From Nageia nagi (taxonomy: Eukaryota > Pinophyta), in NCBI GenBank assembly GCA_050084985.1, contig JBITNC010000001.1:211916001-211980000 (forward strand): 64,000 nt of DNA. Direction: 5' to 3'. Under the pieces are notes generated by a model, which ran no database searches, was not told the DNA's origin, and saw nothing but the letters and a program-made list of their open reading frames with translations. Each line of letters opens with the position of its first letter. Position 1 is the stretch's first letter. The translations under genes and the position numbers were made by a program. Of the stretch, positions 24,790 to 35,910 are shown in pieces.

Positions 24790-25997
24790 AATTATAAGCA
24801 TCTCATTACTGCATGTTAGGTGATATACTATATCAAAGAGTATTTATGGTCTATTACTATGTTGTTTAGAATGAGTTGATTCACAAATTACAATTTTATC
24901 TGCACATGATGGAATATGTAAAGGATATTTTAGCAGACTTGCTATTACAAAATGTCTAATGCTTATGGAATATTATTAGCCTATAATGGAACATGATTGT
25001 ATTAATTATGTTAAAAAATGCATTAAATGTCAATAACATGCTCACCTTTTTATTCAACCCTTGCAAGTGCTACAACCAATGCAATCTTCATGGCCATTTT
25101 GATGATGGGATTTAAATCTCATAAGAAAAATATCCCCTACATCATCAAGAGGTCATAAATTTATTATAACAACTACTAAAGTATTTTACAAAATGGGTTG
25201 AAGCTATACCCATGATTTCAACAAAAGGTCCTAAAATAACTGAATTCTTATTACATCATCTTATCTATCAATTTGGCATTCCTACTCAAATCATTAATAA
25301 TAATGGAAAATTTTTTAAAAATAAAGAAGTATTAGCATTATGTAAAGCATATCACATATGAATTAGCTTTTCAAAAACCTATTATCCTCAAGGTAATGGT
25401 CAAGTTGAGGCTACAAATAAACCCATTTAAAGTATTCTAGTTAAAATTATTAATTATTCTCATAAATATTGGCATCTTTGAATTCTACATGCTTTATGGT
25501 CATATCGTACAAGCATTAGAACACTAACTAGGGCAACCTTGTTTTTCCTTGTTTATGGTTCAAAAGTGGTATTACCATTAGAGATAGAAATTCCTTCTTT
25601 ATGAATTGCTTTATAAGACTATATAACTGATGAAGCATTAAGATAAGCAAGGTTATATTAATTATTACTTTTAGATGAAAAATGAGTCCATGCATTAGAA
25701 CATATGCATGTATACCAAGAATGTATCAAACAAGGATTTGATAAGAAAGTTAAGATATGTGAATTTAACATAGGGGATTTAGTTTTAAAGAAAAACCAAT
25801 AAACATCTTGTATGAAACATCAATTACATAAAACCAATAAACATCTTGTATGAAACATCAATTACATGATAAATTTGCTCCAAATTGGTTGGGACCTTAC
25901 ATAATTAAGAAAAAATATGGTTCTAAGGCATATCATTTGGCTGATATGGAAGGAAATGAAGAGCATGAACCTATAAACATCACACATCTTTGACCAT
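24790..25997 (+). pseudogene. Integrase of element B
   Basis: The zinc-binding end reads SAHDGICKGYFSRL and HDCINYVKKCIKCQ (24895-25035). The core reads WDLNLI (25110), FTKWVEAIPMIS (25195), YQFGIPTQIINNNGKFFKN (25268-25322) and YYPQGNGQVEATNK (25380-25425). The second catalytic Asp (IISDNG in the family) is Asn at 25299-25301; the Glu is kept. The C-terminus reads GSKVVLPLEIEIPSL, FNIGDLVLKK, NWLGPYIIKKKYGSKAYHLA and EPINITHL (GPY/F module). Stops and frame changes are frequent. C inserted just after its end. Confidence 0.8.
25792..25867 (+). repeat. 38-bp tandem duplication in B integrase
   Basis: A unit of 38 bases holding AACATCTTGTATGAAACATC occurs twice head to tail. It breaks the integrase reading frame. 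Confidence 0.95.
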
Positions 25998-26018
25998 TCT
26001 ATACTTAAAAAAAAAAAA

Positions 26019-26023
26019 CATTT
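26019..26023. repeat. Target site duplication of C, left copy
   Basis: CATTT, repeated at 39049-39053 after C's other LTR. Confidence 0.85.
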
Positions 26024-27056
26024 TGTGTATATTAAATTGTGCACCTAAAACTCAATTTAGCCAGATTAATCATTCAACATAATAAATTAGAACACATTCA
26101 ATATTACACATCAATAATAATTTAGATATTATATCCAAAAAGATTGAATGAAATTTAATACAATAAGGATCATTATCGATCTGTATGGATCGGTAATGGT
26201 CTCCACTATTATAGTGCACTTTGTTATTTTTTGGATTTTATCATCGATCTAATAAATCACCATCGACTGATGTCTGGATCATTGATAATTTTTGACACTA
26301 TAGTGAACTTTTGTAAATTTTGAAATTTTTGTATTTTGTCCTGGTTATTTTCTTTCGCACTTACTTCTATTGTTCTTTTCCTGTATTGACCCTACACATA
26401 GAAAATGAACAAAACATCAAAGCATACCTGATAATATATTAAATATGAATTAGAAGTGAATAACATAAGATTAAAATGTACTTGATTATAGATTTGTAAT
26501 GATCCAGCTTTAGATCTTTGTTAACAAAACTCCTGGTTTAATCTTGGTAGAGCTTCACTTATGAAAATTCGGTCCCTTTGTTCATATACAGAGCTTATAT
26601 TTATAGGCTCAAATGTTTGTTATACATTATCTTGCTGGCATAAAATTCAAGGTAACATCTTGTACAAATTTTGAGGTGTTCTTATCCCAAATCTACATAA
26701 AAAATCCTAAATCATGCATGCTGGGCTATTCCCTTGATTCCTGGGCTTAGACTTATCTATCTTTGAATTAGTTAGGGATCGTCAACGATCCTATAGGATC
26801 GTCAATGATTTTTCCATAATTTTTATAATAATATTAAAATGATCACCAAATGGTCATTTTTTAATGAAAAGGGGTTATATGACCACTCGTTTTGCATCTA
26901 TTTGAAAAGATCTATCTAATAATGGAGTTTTCAAGCTTGTTTGAGGCTTGTATAAAGAGTTATGATTATTTTAGTGTGATATATGTTAAAAAGATACTTA
27001 TTTTATTTATTTATATGTTATTAAACTAGATGTAGGGTTTATTTTGAGTGTCTACA
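26024..27056 (-). repeat. 3' LTR of element C
   Basis: Runs from TGTGTATATT to GTGTCTACA on the + strand, so TGTAGACAC to ATACACA as the element reads. A TATA box TATAAATA is at 26598-26605 (- strand) in CCTATAAATATAAGC. It is 62 bp shorter than the other LTR, mainly because it has fewer copies of two ~20-bp repeats (near 26165 and 26776). Confidence 0.9.
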
Positions 27057-27070
27057 TTTTTCCCCTTTTT
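27057..27070 (-). other. Polypurine tract of element C
   Basis: AAAAAGGGGAAAAA on the - strand, ending at the LTR start TGTAGACA. The same tract with the same upstream 350 bases is found in B at 44930-45295. Confidence 0.9.
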
Positions 27071-27420
27071 GAATTATCAACCGAAGATGAGGTTGATAGT
27101 TTTAAAAAATGTAGAATGAGAAGCTTTATTATTTGATTATATGTCGCTACTTTTCTATGATATAAGTTTTGACTCAATTTCTTAGATGAATCAAAATTTT
27201 GATTTATCAAATTATGATAAAATGTGTTTTCCTTTAACATTTGATATAGTTTTGAAAACAAATTTGAATATACTTTAGAAGTGACTATTTTCGGTATGAC
27301 GATGTGTTGATCTTGTGTGATAGTTGCATGACATTTCTATTATGTCCTTTTACATGTCTAAGTGCACCTGTACCATATAAGTTTTCTTTAGTATATGAGT
27401 TTTGATGGTGTTGTCCTTTG
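27071..27420 (-). other. Conserved region before C's polypurine tract
   Basis: Matches B 44930-45281 closely in element orientation (for example CTCATCTTCGGTTGATAATT against one mismatch in B). It marks the right edge of the variable part of the 3' region. No coding frame. Confidence 0.7.
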
Positions 27421-27712
27421 TCCCGACAATGGGGTTTCAAGATAATCTCCTGTAACAATGATATATCACATTTTATCTCCTTTGATATTTGTAAATGTTA
27501 ATGATATTTTTAAGAAATATCATCAAAATATTTTTTTTTTTTTCATATAAAGCTTAAGATCTTTTAGTAGGATATAATTATAGCTTCTTTGAATCAAAAC
27601 TTATTTTTTATTTATTTATTTATATATATATATATTTCATCATCTGGTGTTGTCATGAAGATATTCCTTTCCATGACTAAATATGATCTTTTAACTTTTG
27701 CAATTGATACGT

Positions 27713-28005
27713 TCTGAAAATGATATTGTAATACATCAAAACTACACTTGTGTCAATCTCCATACTATATGCTATTTATGGTAGTTGCATGATAAGACTC
27801 TAGTTTATCTTTGCATACTGAAGCAAGTATGTGATGGTAAGCTTATTTGATGTATACAATTTTGAGATAGTGATGTTGTATATCAAAACTTCACTTGTTT
27901 TTATCTCCATACTATGTGCTGTTTATGGTAGTTGCATGACAAGACTCTAGTTTGTCTATGCATACCGAAGTGAGTAAGTGATAGGAAGCTTGTTTTGTAT
28001 ATACA
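27713..28005. repeat. 147-bp tandem pair in C 3' region
   Basis: Two units of about 147 bases share TATGGTAGTTGCATGA and AAGACTCTAGTTT. The offset between ATCAAAAC anchors is 27735 to 27882. Confidence 0.8.
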
Positions 28006-28429
28006 AATCATCTTTCACTTTTCTCTGCTTTTGACCTAGCAGAATGGGTTTCATGATGATATTTTAAATAAGTATTTTAGAATCATATTGAGCATAAATA
28101 TCTTGTTTTAGGTTATAAGTAACTATAATTATCCTAATCATGAGTAGACATATAACTTTTGATTTTGTAATTAACAATGTTTTAGGTATATTTTAAAAGA
28201 GATGTAGCCATGGTATTACTATGTGATCATGGGCTTACTTTGATTGTGGTATTGATCTTAGCATTATGTCCCCTTTTGAACTGACTAATGATGTCAGTGA
28301 TGATGATGATAGACTATTCAAACAACTAATGCATATTAGCTAGTGAACAAGTAAGATGAATGTACAAGTGATTCTAACCTTATTATTTCAATCATTGATA
28401 GGTGAACATAAGGTTTGATTTTAGGTCAT

Positions 28430-29765
28430 GGGAAGTTGTATTTACCCCAGTTATCCAGGTATGATTTCTTGAGCTTTGCAATTGAAGTATTTTGAACACA
28501 CATTGGTTGTACACCAAATAGGTACTAAAGGCTTGTTTCCATATATCATTACATGGGTGTCTTGTGTTTATCCCAAGGGAATGTATGGAGCCGAGTTAGG
28601 TATATGACATGAAGTCCCCTTTGTGTGCACTAATTTGAATTTTGATTATTATGTTATTGCTCTAGAAGAATAGGTTTTACAAAAATCATTGGAATCATGT
28701 TTTTTGATGACTAGGTTTCCTGAATATGTATAATAATAAGTGATGACTAAACATGCATAACATGACATATGATTTGAACTAGGAAGTTCATGATTCATTG
28801 TAAGATTATAAATAATAAATGGTGTTTGTACTATCAAGGATTCATGATGAAATTGTTTATGATCAAGTTTGCATGTTTATTTGGTTATCTTCTTCATGTT
28901 TTGACTTATTCCCATGAGTACATATATGTGATGTATGAATATGACAAATGGTTGACACTTGTGTGTAATCACATACGATTTTTTCATAAATGTAAATGCA
29001 TATGTGATACATGATTTTCATCTTGCATTGTTGTCATGGATACATTTACTATATAATGGATTGCTCAGTGCCCCACTCATGCTTTTGTAAATGTTGTAAC
29101 GTAGCGATAATGATGAGATGTTTTATTGTTGTAGATGCTTGGTGTTTCTTTCATGATTAGCTCCATTTTACCTAGTTGTAGGACCTTTTTGTTATTTATT
29201 TATTTTTTGAACTATAAACATTTTTTTTTTTAATGGCATGATGTGATGAGCAAACATAGTCATGTATCTTAAGAAGATACAAAAAACTAATATGTTATCA
29301 TTGTAGACTTATACAAATACCACTAGACTCATAAGTAGATGATAATATACCTGAGGTTGGTAAGTGGTTAAGTCAAGACTCATACACTTGAGTTTATCAA
29401 CTTATGTACGAATATTTTAAATCTTGATTTTGTTGGTTGATGGTAGAGGCAAACGATTTGCTTTGGGTCATGGACAATCATAGTTGCCCCAAATTATGAT
29501 CAAACATAAACTTTTTGAATTTTTGCAATCAAAGTATTTTGAAAATAAGTTCTACATTTTACTAAGTACTCATGCTTGTCTACAAATGATATTTCATGGA
29601 ACACTTTATTCCATAGGCTCTTTGCCATTAACATGTATGTGACGTGGAGTCCTTTCAAAGTAGATAACATTTTAATGTTTGATAATTCTACTATTTGCCC
29701 CAGTAGAATGGGTTTCATTATTATTTCTTGCAAAAATCATTAGAAACATGTTTTTCCATGATTGA
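28430..29765. repeat. ~290-bp module repeated at 1.05-kb spacing in C
   Basis: 28430-28720 and 29450-29765 align. Anchors are TTTGCAATTGAAGTATTTTGA (28475) with TTTGCAATCAAAGTATTTTGA (29522) and AAAAATCATT (28681 and 29732). Shorter pieces of the same module, with a GAATGGGTTTCATGATGAT-like end, lie near 28040 and 27430. Confidence 0.7.
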
Positions 29766-30460
29766 GGTTTTTTGTTGAACAAGACTTGAAAACAAGGCAA
29801 ATGCATTCTACCTCATTTATCGAGATGGTGATACAAAATCAAGTTTGCTACAAAGATTGACATAATGATAGGTGATATATATTATGTATTTTGTTATTCA
29901 TTCTTAAGAAATTTAAAAGCATGATTATTAAACTTTAATCATGAACATACTTTGATGTGTTATACATTGATGGTGTATCTCTAAGTTCGAATAAGTACTT
30001 CGATTATTGTTATTAGTTTTATTGTTATTTCAATCATTGATGTTGATTTTGATTTTTTTTTTGTATTTTATATTTTTATTGATTTTATATCGATATACCT
30101 AATCAAGTACTTATGATGAATAAAATAATGGTAATTGCCCCATCAAAGACTTTAGGATGGAACTATTTATAATTTGATATCATCAAAGATTCATGATAAG
30201 GAATATGACAATAACAATTATCTCATCAAAGATGTATGGGATTATTATTGTATTTTTATTTTTTAAATGTTGATTTTGATATTATTAAATATCTTCAAAT
30301 TTAAGGATAATGATTTGAAAAATTGCAGTATTAGATTGTATCATTTACCAAACTTGGCTACTAATACTTTTTATTTTATGATAACATGTACAAAGGATAT
30401 GGAACAAGATGTAACACACATTCAATTTATGGGTAGATGATAATGAATGGAAAGGGAAGA

Positions 30461-30825
30461 AGAACATCGACTTCCAATTCAAAGGGAAGAGCAATTTCTT
30501 ACTCTTGATCCCAAGGAATGATGGAAGCTTTTTAATGATGTTTTAGGGGGTTGAAATGGATGGGATATGATAGGAAAAGAACATTGACTTCCAATTCAAT
30601 GGGGAGAATAATTTCTTATTCTCGATCCCAAAGAATAATGGAAGCTATAAAATTTAACAATGTTCTAGGGTTGACTTTTATCAATCTACTAAGGGCAATT
30701 TCTTGCTTAAACTTGTAGATAAGAATAGAAGCAAAAGGTTTTAACAACAACAATGTTGACTCCCATATTAATAGGGAGAGCAATTACTCGCTCTTTTTCT
30801 CAAATAACATGGAAGCACCTCCAAT
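30461..30825. repeat. Three ~70-bp units in C 3' region
   Basis: Units begin near 30461, 30578 and 30750. Each contains GACTTCCAATTCAA-like, GGGAGAGCAATT-like and ATGGAAGC parts. The third is the most changed. Confidence 0.7.
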
Positions 30826-31355
30826 TTAACAATCGATAAAGATAGATTAGAAAATATATGGATGTTGGATAATAAAATATGAAAGTTGGTATAGTATAAT
30901 GTGTATGGGGTGGTGGTGGATGTTAATATCAAAATAGTATAACAAATGAATAGACATAGGATGTATTGAGTATTTAGAGAGATAAACTAATCAACTCATC
31001 AAGGCATTGATAAATATAAGTGTAATATTAATTACTATGTAATAATAAATAGTATGGGATGGAGGTATGGGATGATGAAGAAATGTAATGATCATAATAT
31101 TCAAGTTGACCATATTAACCAATCACCATTAGATTTTTTCTTCTTTAGATGATATAAAACAAATTCATGATGTTCTCAAAATTATCATAGACTCATGTGT
31201 GTGCAATGATGTTTATTTCCATCTCTAGACAATCTCAAACTAAATGTCATAAGAGCATAAAATATATAAGCTAGTTCATCCATATGAAATGTACAGAGGT
31301 CCATAGGAAAGAAGGTCACTAACCAATATGGACATGTCGCCACTCATAAGGTATG

Positions 31356-31459
31356 CCCCATTGCCAGATAGGCATCCATAGCCTTGATGAGGATTAACCC
31401 CTCAATCCCACTCCAACCTTGCTCTACTGCCAGTTAAGCATCCATAGCCCCGGTAGAGG
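31356..31459 (-). repeat. 3' motif doublet in C
   Basis: Two copies (31356-31392 and 31424-31459) of a motif that reads GGCTATGGATGC on the - strand with a GGCAATGGGG or GGCAGTAG tail. B has the same doublet at 41260-41345. They mark the left edge of the shared 3' region. Confidence 0.7.
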
Positions 31460-31479
31460 ATATTGTAATCACCCAAGAA

Positions 31480-32264
31480 TCATTGATATGATGTAGTAAT
31501 TTTTTTTTTTAAATTTCTTTTTTTTTTAACCATCAAATGATTCTTGGGTTCGAGATGAAGCGAATAATAGGATGAACATGTAATACTTTCGCTTGAAATC
31601 ATGCTCTTGTAACACCTCATTCTTGACTATTTTAAGATTATTTAAATGTGAAGATGTGTATGAGTCTGTAATAGCCTTAAGTGTATCATAATCATGTTTG
31701 ATTATCATCCAAAATTTCATGATGAAGGTTGGTAAAGTCAATAAGAATATTAATTTGATAAACTATTTCTTTTACAATAAGTATTAAACATATTTGTATA
31801 ATGGTATGGAAGTGATCATGGATAATGTGTATTATATATGCCTTGATGAATTGTTATAATATAATCTGATACTCAAATATTCCAACATAATGGGGGATGA
31901 ATATGAGGTGGAAAAAGGGGAAGACATGGAAATGCAATAAACATATTATAACCTATTTCAAAATTAGATATGATATTTTTAGTTTTTAATCATATTTTGA
32001 TGTTTGAGTGATTTCTAAATTATGTTTTGATGATTTTTTTTATATATATGATGGAGGGCAATTGCCCCAATGTGATCTATGTAAAACATGAGGAGATCAA
32101 AGGTAAGATGGGGGATGACTGCCCCAATGTGAACGATGTGAAGGAGATTGAATATCCTTATGCAAATAACATAATTCATCATTGTTTAATTGTGTGGAAT
32201 GTATGTATGTATTTTGTAGATGATGTAAATTGTTATCTATCAATAAAGGTATATCTACTTCAAA
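31480..32264. other. Short spacer where C would carry pol
   Basis: About 800 bases between the end of C's polyprotein and the 3' motif doublet. In B the matching interval is about 18 kb longer with C, or over 15 kb of pol, integrase and additional sequence. It holds a ~57-bp direct repeat with TGCCCCAATGTGA (32063 and 32120) and no polymerase motif. Confidence 0.5.
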
Positions 32265-32486
32265 TCATCTATCATCCATCAAATCATGAAGGGCATGATT
32301 TAATTGGTGGCAATGTTTAGTATCATGCCCCAATCGATGATGATAAAAATGATGTCCATACTTATCATATTTTATTGACTTAGGCTTTAGGTTTTCTTTC
32401 ATTATATGATCTACCACCCTCTTAGGTTGTTTTGATGATTGCATTCCATCGATGTAATCATATTTTGATTTTAATTCCCATCTCAT
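32265..32486 (-). CDS. Second zinc finger at the end of C's polyprotein
   Basis: A 73-codon open stretch in the same frame as gag and protease. It reads HFYHHRLGHDTKHCHQLNHA then LHDLMDDR and stop. Pattern CX2HX4HX4C with the first Cys replaced by His. What follows resembles the residues after B's single finger (B: LKYVIQDLIDEG). The finger before the protease (about 33380) is less similar to B's. A finger after the protease is not the usual layout. Confidence 0.6.
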   Translation of the reverse strand: MRWELKSKYDYIDGMQSSKQPKRVVDHIMKENLKPKSIKYDKYGHHFYHHRLGHDTKHCHQLNHALHDLMDDR

Positions 32487-33008
32487 ATCTTTATGATTAT
32501 GCCCTTGCCTAGTAGAGATGGATGATGATTTCCCCTTTGACTTTTGTATAGGAGGTTTTGTTTTCGATGATTTTGTAATATTATAATGTGAGTATGGATT
32601 TTCATCTCTTCATACACAATGGAGTACTCCCTCATGAATGTATTTTAGACAACCATGAAATGTAGATGGGACACATTCCATTTCTTGAATCCATGGTCTA
32701 CCTAAAAGAATATTATATTGTTCAATGTTTCCTTCGATGATATATAATGATGTTTGTATCATCTTACATCCAATGGTGATGGGTAACACTATCGACCCTA
32801 TTGTTGAACATAAGGCATTATTAAATGCTTTTATTTGTAATGATGGTAAAGAAATATGAGAGAAAGGAAGATTCAATTTGTGATATGCCAATGTAGATAT
32901 GATATTGACATCTGACCCTTCATCTATTAATATCCTCTTAATAATTTTACCATTTACTTTATCGATGACATGGAGAGGTGGATCTAACCCTTGAGGTCCC
33001 TTGTTTGG
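32487..33008 (-). pseudogene. Aspartic protease of element C
   Basis: Reads GLDPPLHVIDKVNGKI, then ILIDEGSDVNIIS (active site, about 32935-32900), then LKAFNNALCSTIG-like residues and YNILLGRPWIQEMECVPS. The catalytic Asp is present. 94 codons (32610-32891) are open; the frame continues through a stop at 33009-33011 from gag and a stop after HEGVLHCV. All in one frame with gag and the second finger. Confidence 0.8.
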
Positions 33009-34089
33009 TTATCTCTCATGGTCATAAAAAGAAATTATAGGCTGATGTATCAATGGAGGAACTTGCATTTTGGATTTTTGATTATATGATATATCAATTT
33101 GTTTTTCTTGTATGTTTTGAGTTCCAGTATCAACTCCAACTATTCTTATAATAGGTTGATTACTTGGATTCCAAGTGGGTGTCACTTGACTGTAATTAGG
33201 TACAATAGATACTGTATTTACTTGATATGAAGGAAGTGAGTCTTGATAATTTTTTAAATTTTGATGTGAAATAGAAGTATGGTCTTCAACTTCCAAGTTA
33301 TTATCTTTGATTGAATTTTGAGCTCTATTTCTCAATGCTAGATAATTTTTCATACTATGACCTCTTTGATGGTGATAATTACAATACTCATTTTTGTTAT
33401 ATTTTTCTTTTCTCATAATTTTTATTTGACCATATTCAATCTTGACCTTCTTAATTATAACTGCTTGAGCAATAACTTCTTTGAGAGTATTATATTGTTG
33501 GATTTGTAATATACTAACTATAGGCCTTAAACAATTTTGACTGAATAATTTAACTAACTCCTCCTGAGGTAAGGTATAGGGCATGCCATAGAGTATATCC
33601 TTCAATCATGAAACAAAGTCAACAATTGATTCATTCTGAGATTGTTTTAGTTCTACAAGATCCATAGTAGAAGATTCCTCTTTGATATAAATCCTAAAAT
33701 GTTGTAAGAACAAGTTTGCCAATTGGGAAAATGAATAAATACTATGTCATGGCAAATTATTATACCATTCTAGGGCTTGGGCTGCAAGCGTCATGGGGAA
33801 CAAACATATCATCAAAACCTCATCATTAGAAATTAGGTAATTTGAAAACTTAAACCACCTTAAATGTTCCTTAGGATCCTTATTTCCTGTAAAAGGAATT
33901 ATCTTAGGTATTTCAAAGTTGTAAGGTAATTTCTTCTTAGGGACACTTGGATGGATGGGTTCATTGCAAATATTGTTATATGTCAACTTCTTGAACCCTG
34001 ATATGTTCATTTCTTTATTCATGAAATCCTCTAATTTATTAGCTGTCCAACTACCCTGAGGATGTTTTTGGTATCTTCTATGATTGGTG
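33009..34089 (-). pseudogene. Gag core and first zinc finger of element C
   Basis: The core reads NFEIPKIIPFTGNKDPKEHL, FPMTLAAQALEWYNNLP and GMPYTLPQEELVKLFSQNCL, close to B. The finger near 33390-33350 reads CNYHHQRGHSMKNY, so the last Cys of CX2HX4HX4C is Tyr. Open stretches are 33747-34022 and 33009-33605, same frame, separated by two stops. After the finger comes a Q/N/P-rich linker to the protease. Confidence 0.8.
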
Positions 34090-34097
34090 TTTTTTTT

Positions 34098-34896
34098 CTG
34101 ACTTTAGGTTTGAATTATAAGATTCATCATCAGAAAGAGATCTTGATAATAGTGATGAAGATGGTAATGATGGAAGATTAGAAGGTAAATGATGCCCTTG
34201 CATTGGATTTATAAGAGTTGTAGATGGTTGTACTTTATTTTGTTGAGACTTCTCATGAAGTAACCAACTATCTCGAACTTCTTATTTTACCTTATCAAAA
34301 ATTTGTCATTGTTTGTCAAGCTCTTGCTTTTCTTTTTCTTTGAGTTATATATTCTTTTCTTTAAGTTTGGCTTCCTCTTTTAACTTATGTTTAACATCTT
34401 CATATCTTTTACTAAAGTTTATAGTTTCTTCACAATCTCTCTCTATGTGTTTTCTCTTTGCCTCCAACTCTGCAAAAGAGGGTATCTCTCCTACCTTGAA
34501 TTGTTTAGCTAAAGCTTTTTTATGTTTTTCTTGCGATGAGGTTTTCTCCTAGGAGTAAGGATCATAGAAGAATTTGTTTAAGATCTTACATTGAGGCATT
34601 ATTTGTGAGGTTCTTACTGAATACAAGGTCATTCTATCAAAATCTTCCATACAAGACTTAGCCCTATAAGGTGTTTTTTGATAGGTGGGGTTAGTTATCC
34701 TAGCTTGTGAAGAGGGGCTTTGAGGTTGATAATCTAAGCTCTTGAGAGGAAATTCTCTTTGTTGATTAGAGTAAGAGTCTTGATATCTCCATACTTGGTA
34801 ATTAAGAGGTGATGATAATTGCACCCAAGCTTGACTCTTTTGGTTTGCATAAGTTTTTACATCATGCTTTTGTCTTATCTCTTCTTGTCTCATTTC
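34098..34896 (-). pseudogene. Q-rich and coiled-coil part of C polyprotein
   Basis: Reads a Q/S-rich stretch (34893-34549, 114 codons open), then a strongly charged helix near 34480-34300 (AELEAKRKHIERDCEETINF and KLKEEAKLKEKN), likely a coiled coil. A one-base slip in a run of eight A (34090-34097, - strand) moves the reading into the frame used by gag. It is in the same frame as the 337-codon N-terminal part, with one TAA between them at 34897-34899. Confidence 0.6.
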
Positions 34897-35910
34897 TTAG
34901 ACAAACTCATTGAAGGTTTTACCATGTTGATCATAAGAAGAACATGCTTGTTGTTGTTTATGGGATTCCCTTTGCAAAATATTCTTAGCTTTTTCATCAT
35001 AGAAAATATTCCTAAGTAATTTATTTGTTATAGGGCTATCTTCTTTATCACATTCCCAATTTTTCATCAAGCTAGTTTGATATTTTGAAGGTATTTTTAG
35101 TGGGTTCGAACAACATTCATCCTCATAAAACTTTGTATCATTATCATGATGTGTTGTTTCCCCACATGGATGTTCATTCCTAATCTCATGTGTGTTAGCT
35201 TTGGAAATTTTATTTTTATATTTTTCATTTCTTTGTGATTGAAATTCTTGAGATTCAATAATACAATCTATGGATTTTTTAATTCTTATGTGAGGCTCTT
35301 CAATTTCTACATATGATGAGAGTGAAAAATTTTCATCCTTGAACTCAAGAATATCATGAGATTCATGGGAATAAATAGAAGGTCTTGTAGCCTCAAGAAG
35401 GTGAGGAGAATGAAATTGCAATTCTGAGGAATGTTCTGAAAGGTCCTCAAGATTCATGTCAAGCTCCTCTTCTTTAATATCATATTCATCCCAAGGTTGG
35501 GGTGAAGACATCAAGGTATCTAACTCTAGGAGGTCATATGATTTAGCATAGGATATTGCATCAAGGTCTTTGGCATTAATACTTGATTCATCCCTTAGCA
35601 GATTGGATTCATTAGGTTCGATAGTCTCAAAAGGAGATGCACAATCAGCTTCGAACTTGGCATGATGTGTTAAAGAATTTTCAATTTGTATGTCAAGTTT
35701 ATGGTTTTCAATATCAAACTCTTCCCATGATGAGGATGAAGGAATAGATGAACCATATCCTAACTTTTTGTAAAATCTAATGAGGTTCTTTGAAGGTTGA
35801 AGAAGGGAGATAGAACATCGTTCTAGCTCTGCTAAATATGCTAGAAGCTTCTCAATGTCAATGTGAAGATCATTTTTTGTAACCTTAAAGGAAGTAGGAT
35901 GCATTTCCAA
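34897..35910 (-). CDS. Acidic N-terminal protein of element C, three internal repeats
   Basis: The longest open frame in the window, 337 codons from ATG at 35910. I do not recognise a family. It is acidic and low in hydrophobic segments. Three degenerate repeats are visible: residues about 13-44 (NDLHIDIEKLLAYLAELERC), 62-105 (WEEFDIENHKLDIQIEN) and 140-188 (WDEYDIKEEELDMNLED), sharing W-[DE]-E-[FY]-D-I in the last two and L-[HD]-[IM]-x-[IL]-E in all. No signal peptide. The TAA that ends it is followed in frame by the Q-rich part, so it was probably the start of one polyprotein. Ogre elements are known to have an extra ORF before gag; similarity to that was not tested. Confidence 0.6.
   Translation of the reverse strand: MEMHPTSFKVTKNDLHIDIEKLLAYLAELERCSISLLQPSKNLIRFYKKLGYGSSIPSSSSWEEFDIENHKLDIQIENSLTHHAKFEADCASPFETIEPNESNLLRDESSINAKDLDAISYAKSYDLLELDTLMSSPQPWDEYDIKEEELDMNLEDLSEHSSELQFHSPHLLEATRPSIYSHESHDILEFKDENFSLSSYVEIEEPHIRIKKSIDCIIESQEFQSQRNEKYKNKISKANTHEIRNEHPCGETTHHDNDTKFYEDECCSNPLKIPSKYQTSLMKNWECDKEDSPITNKLLRNIFYDEKAKNILQRESHKQQQACSSYDQHGKTFNEFV

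Noticed and set aside
18540-26000. Endogenous plant pararetrovirus
   Set aside because: There are LTRs, an integrase and an archaeal-type RNase H; no movement protein was seen. It is a Ty3/gypsy element.
28649-29014. Overlapping small frames on both strands as genes
   Set aside because: They lie in C's non-coding repeat region; the repeated module at 29450-29765 does not keep the frames.
30461-30825. CRISPR-like spaced repeats
   Set aside because: Only three degenerate units with unequal spacing, in plant retrotransposon DNA, no cas genes.
34313-35019. Two + strand frames of 79 and 66 codons
   Set aside because: Antisense shadows of C's polyprotein.
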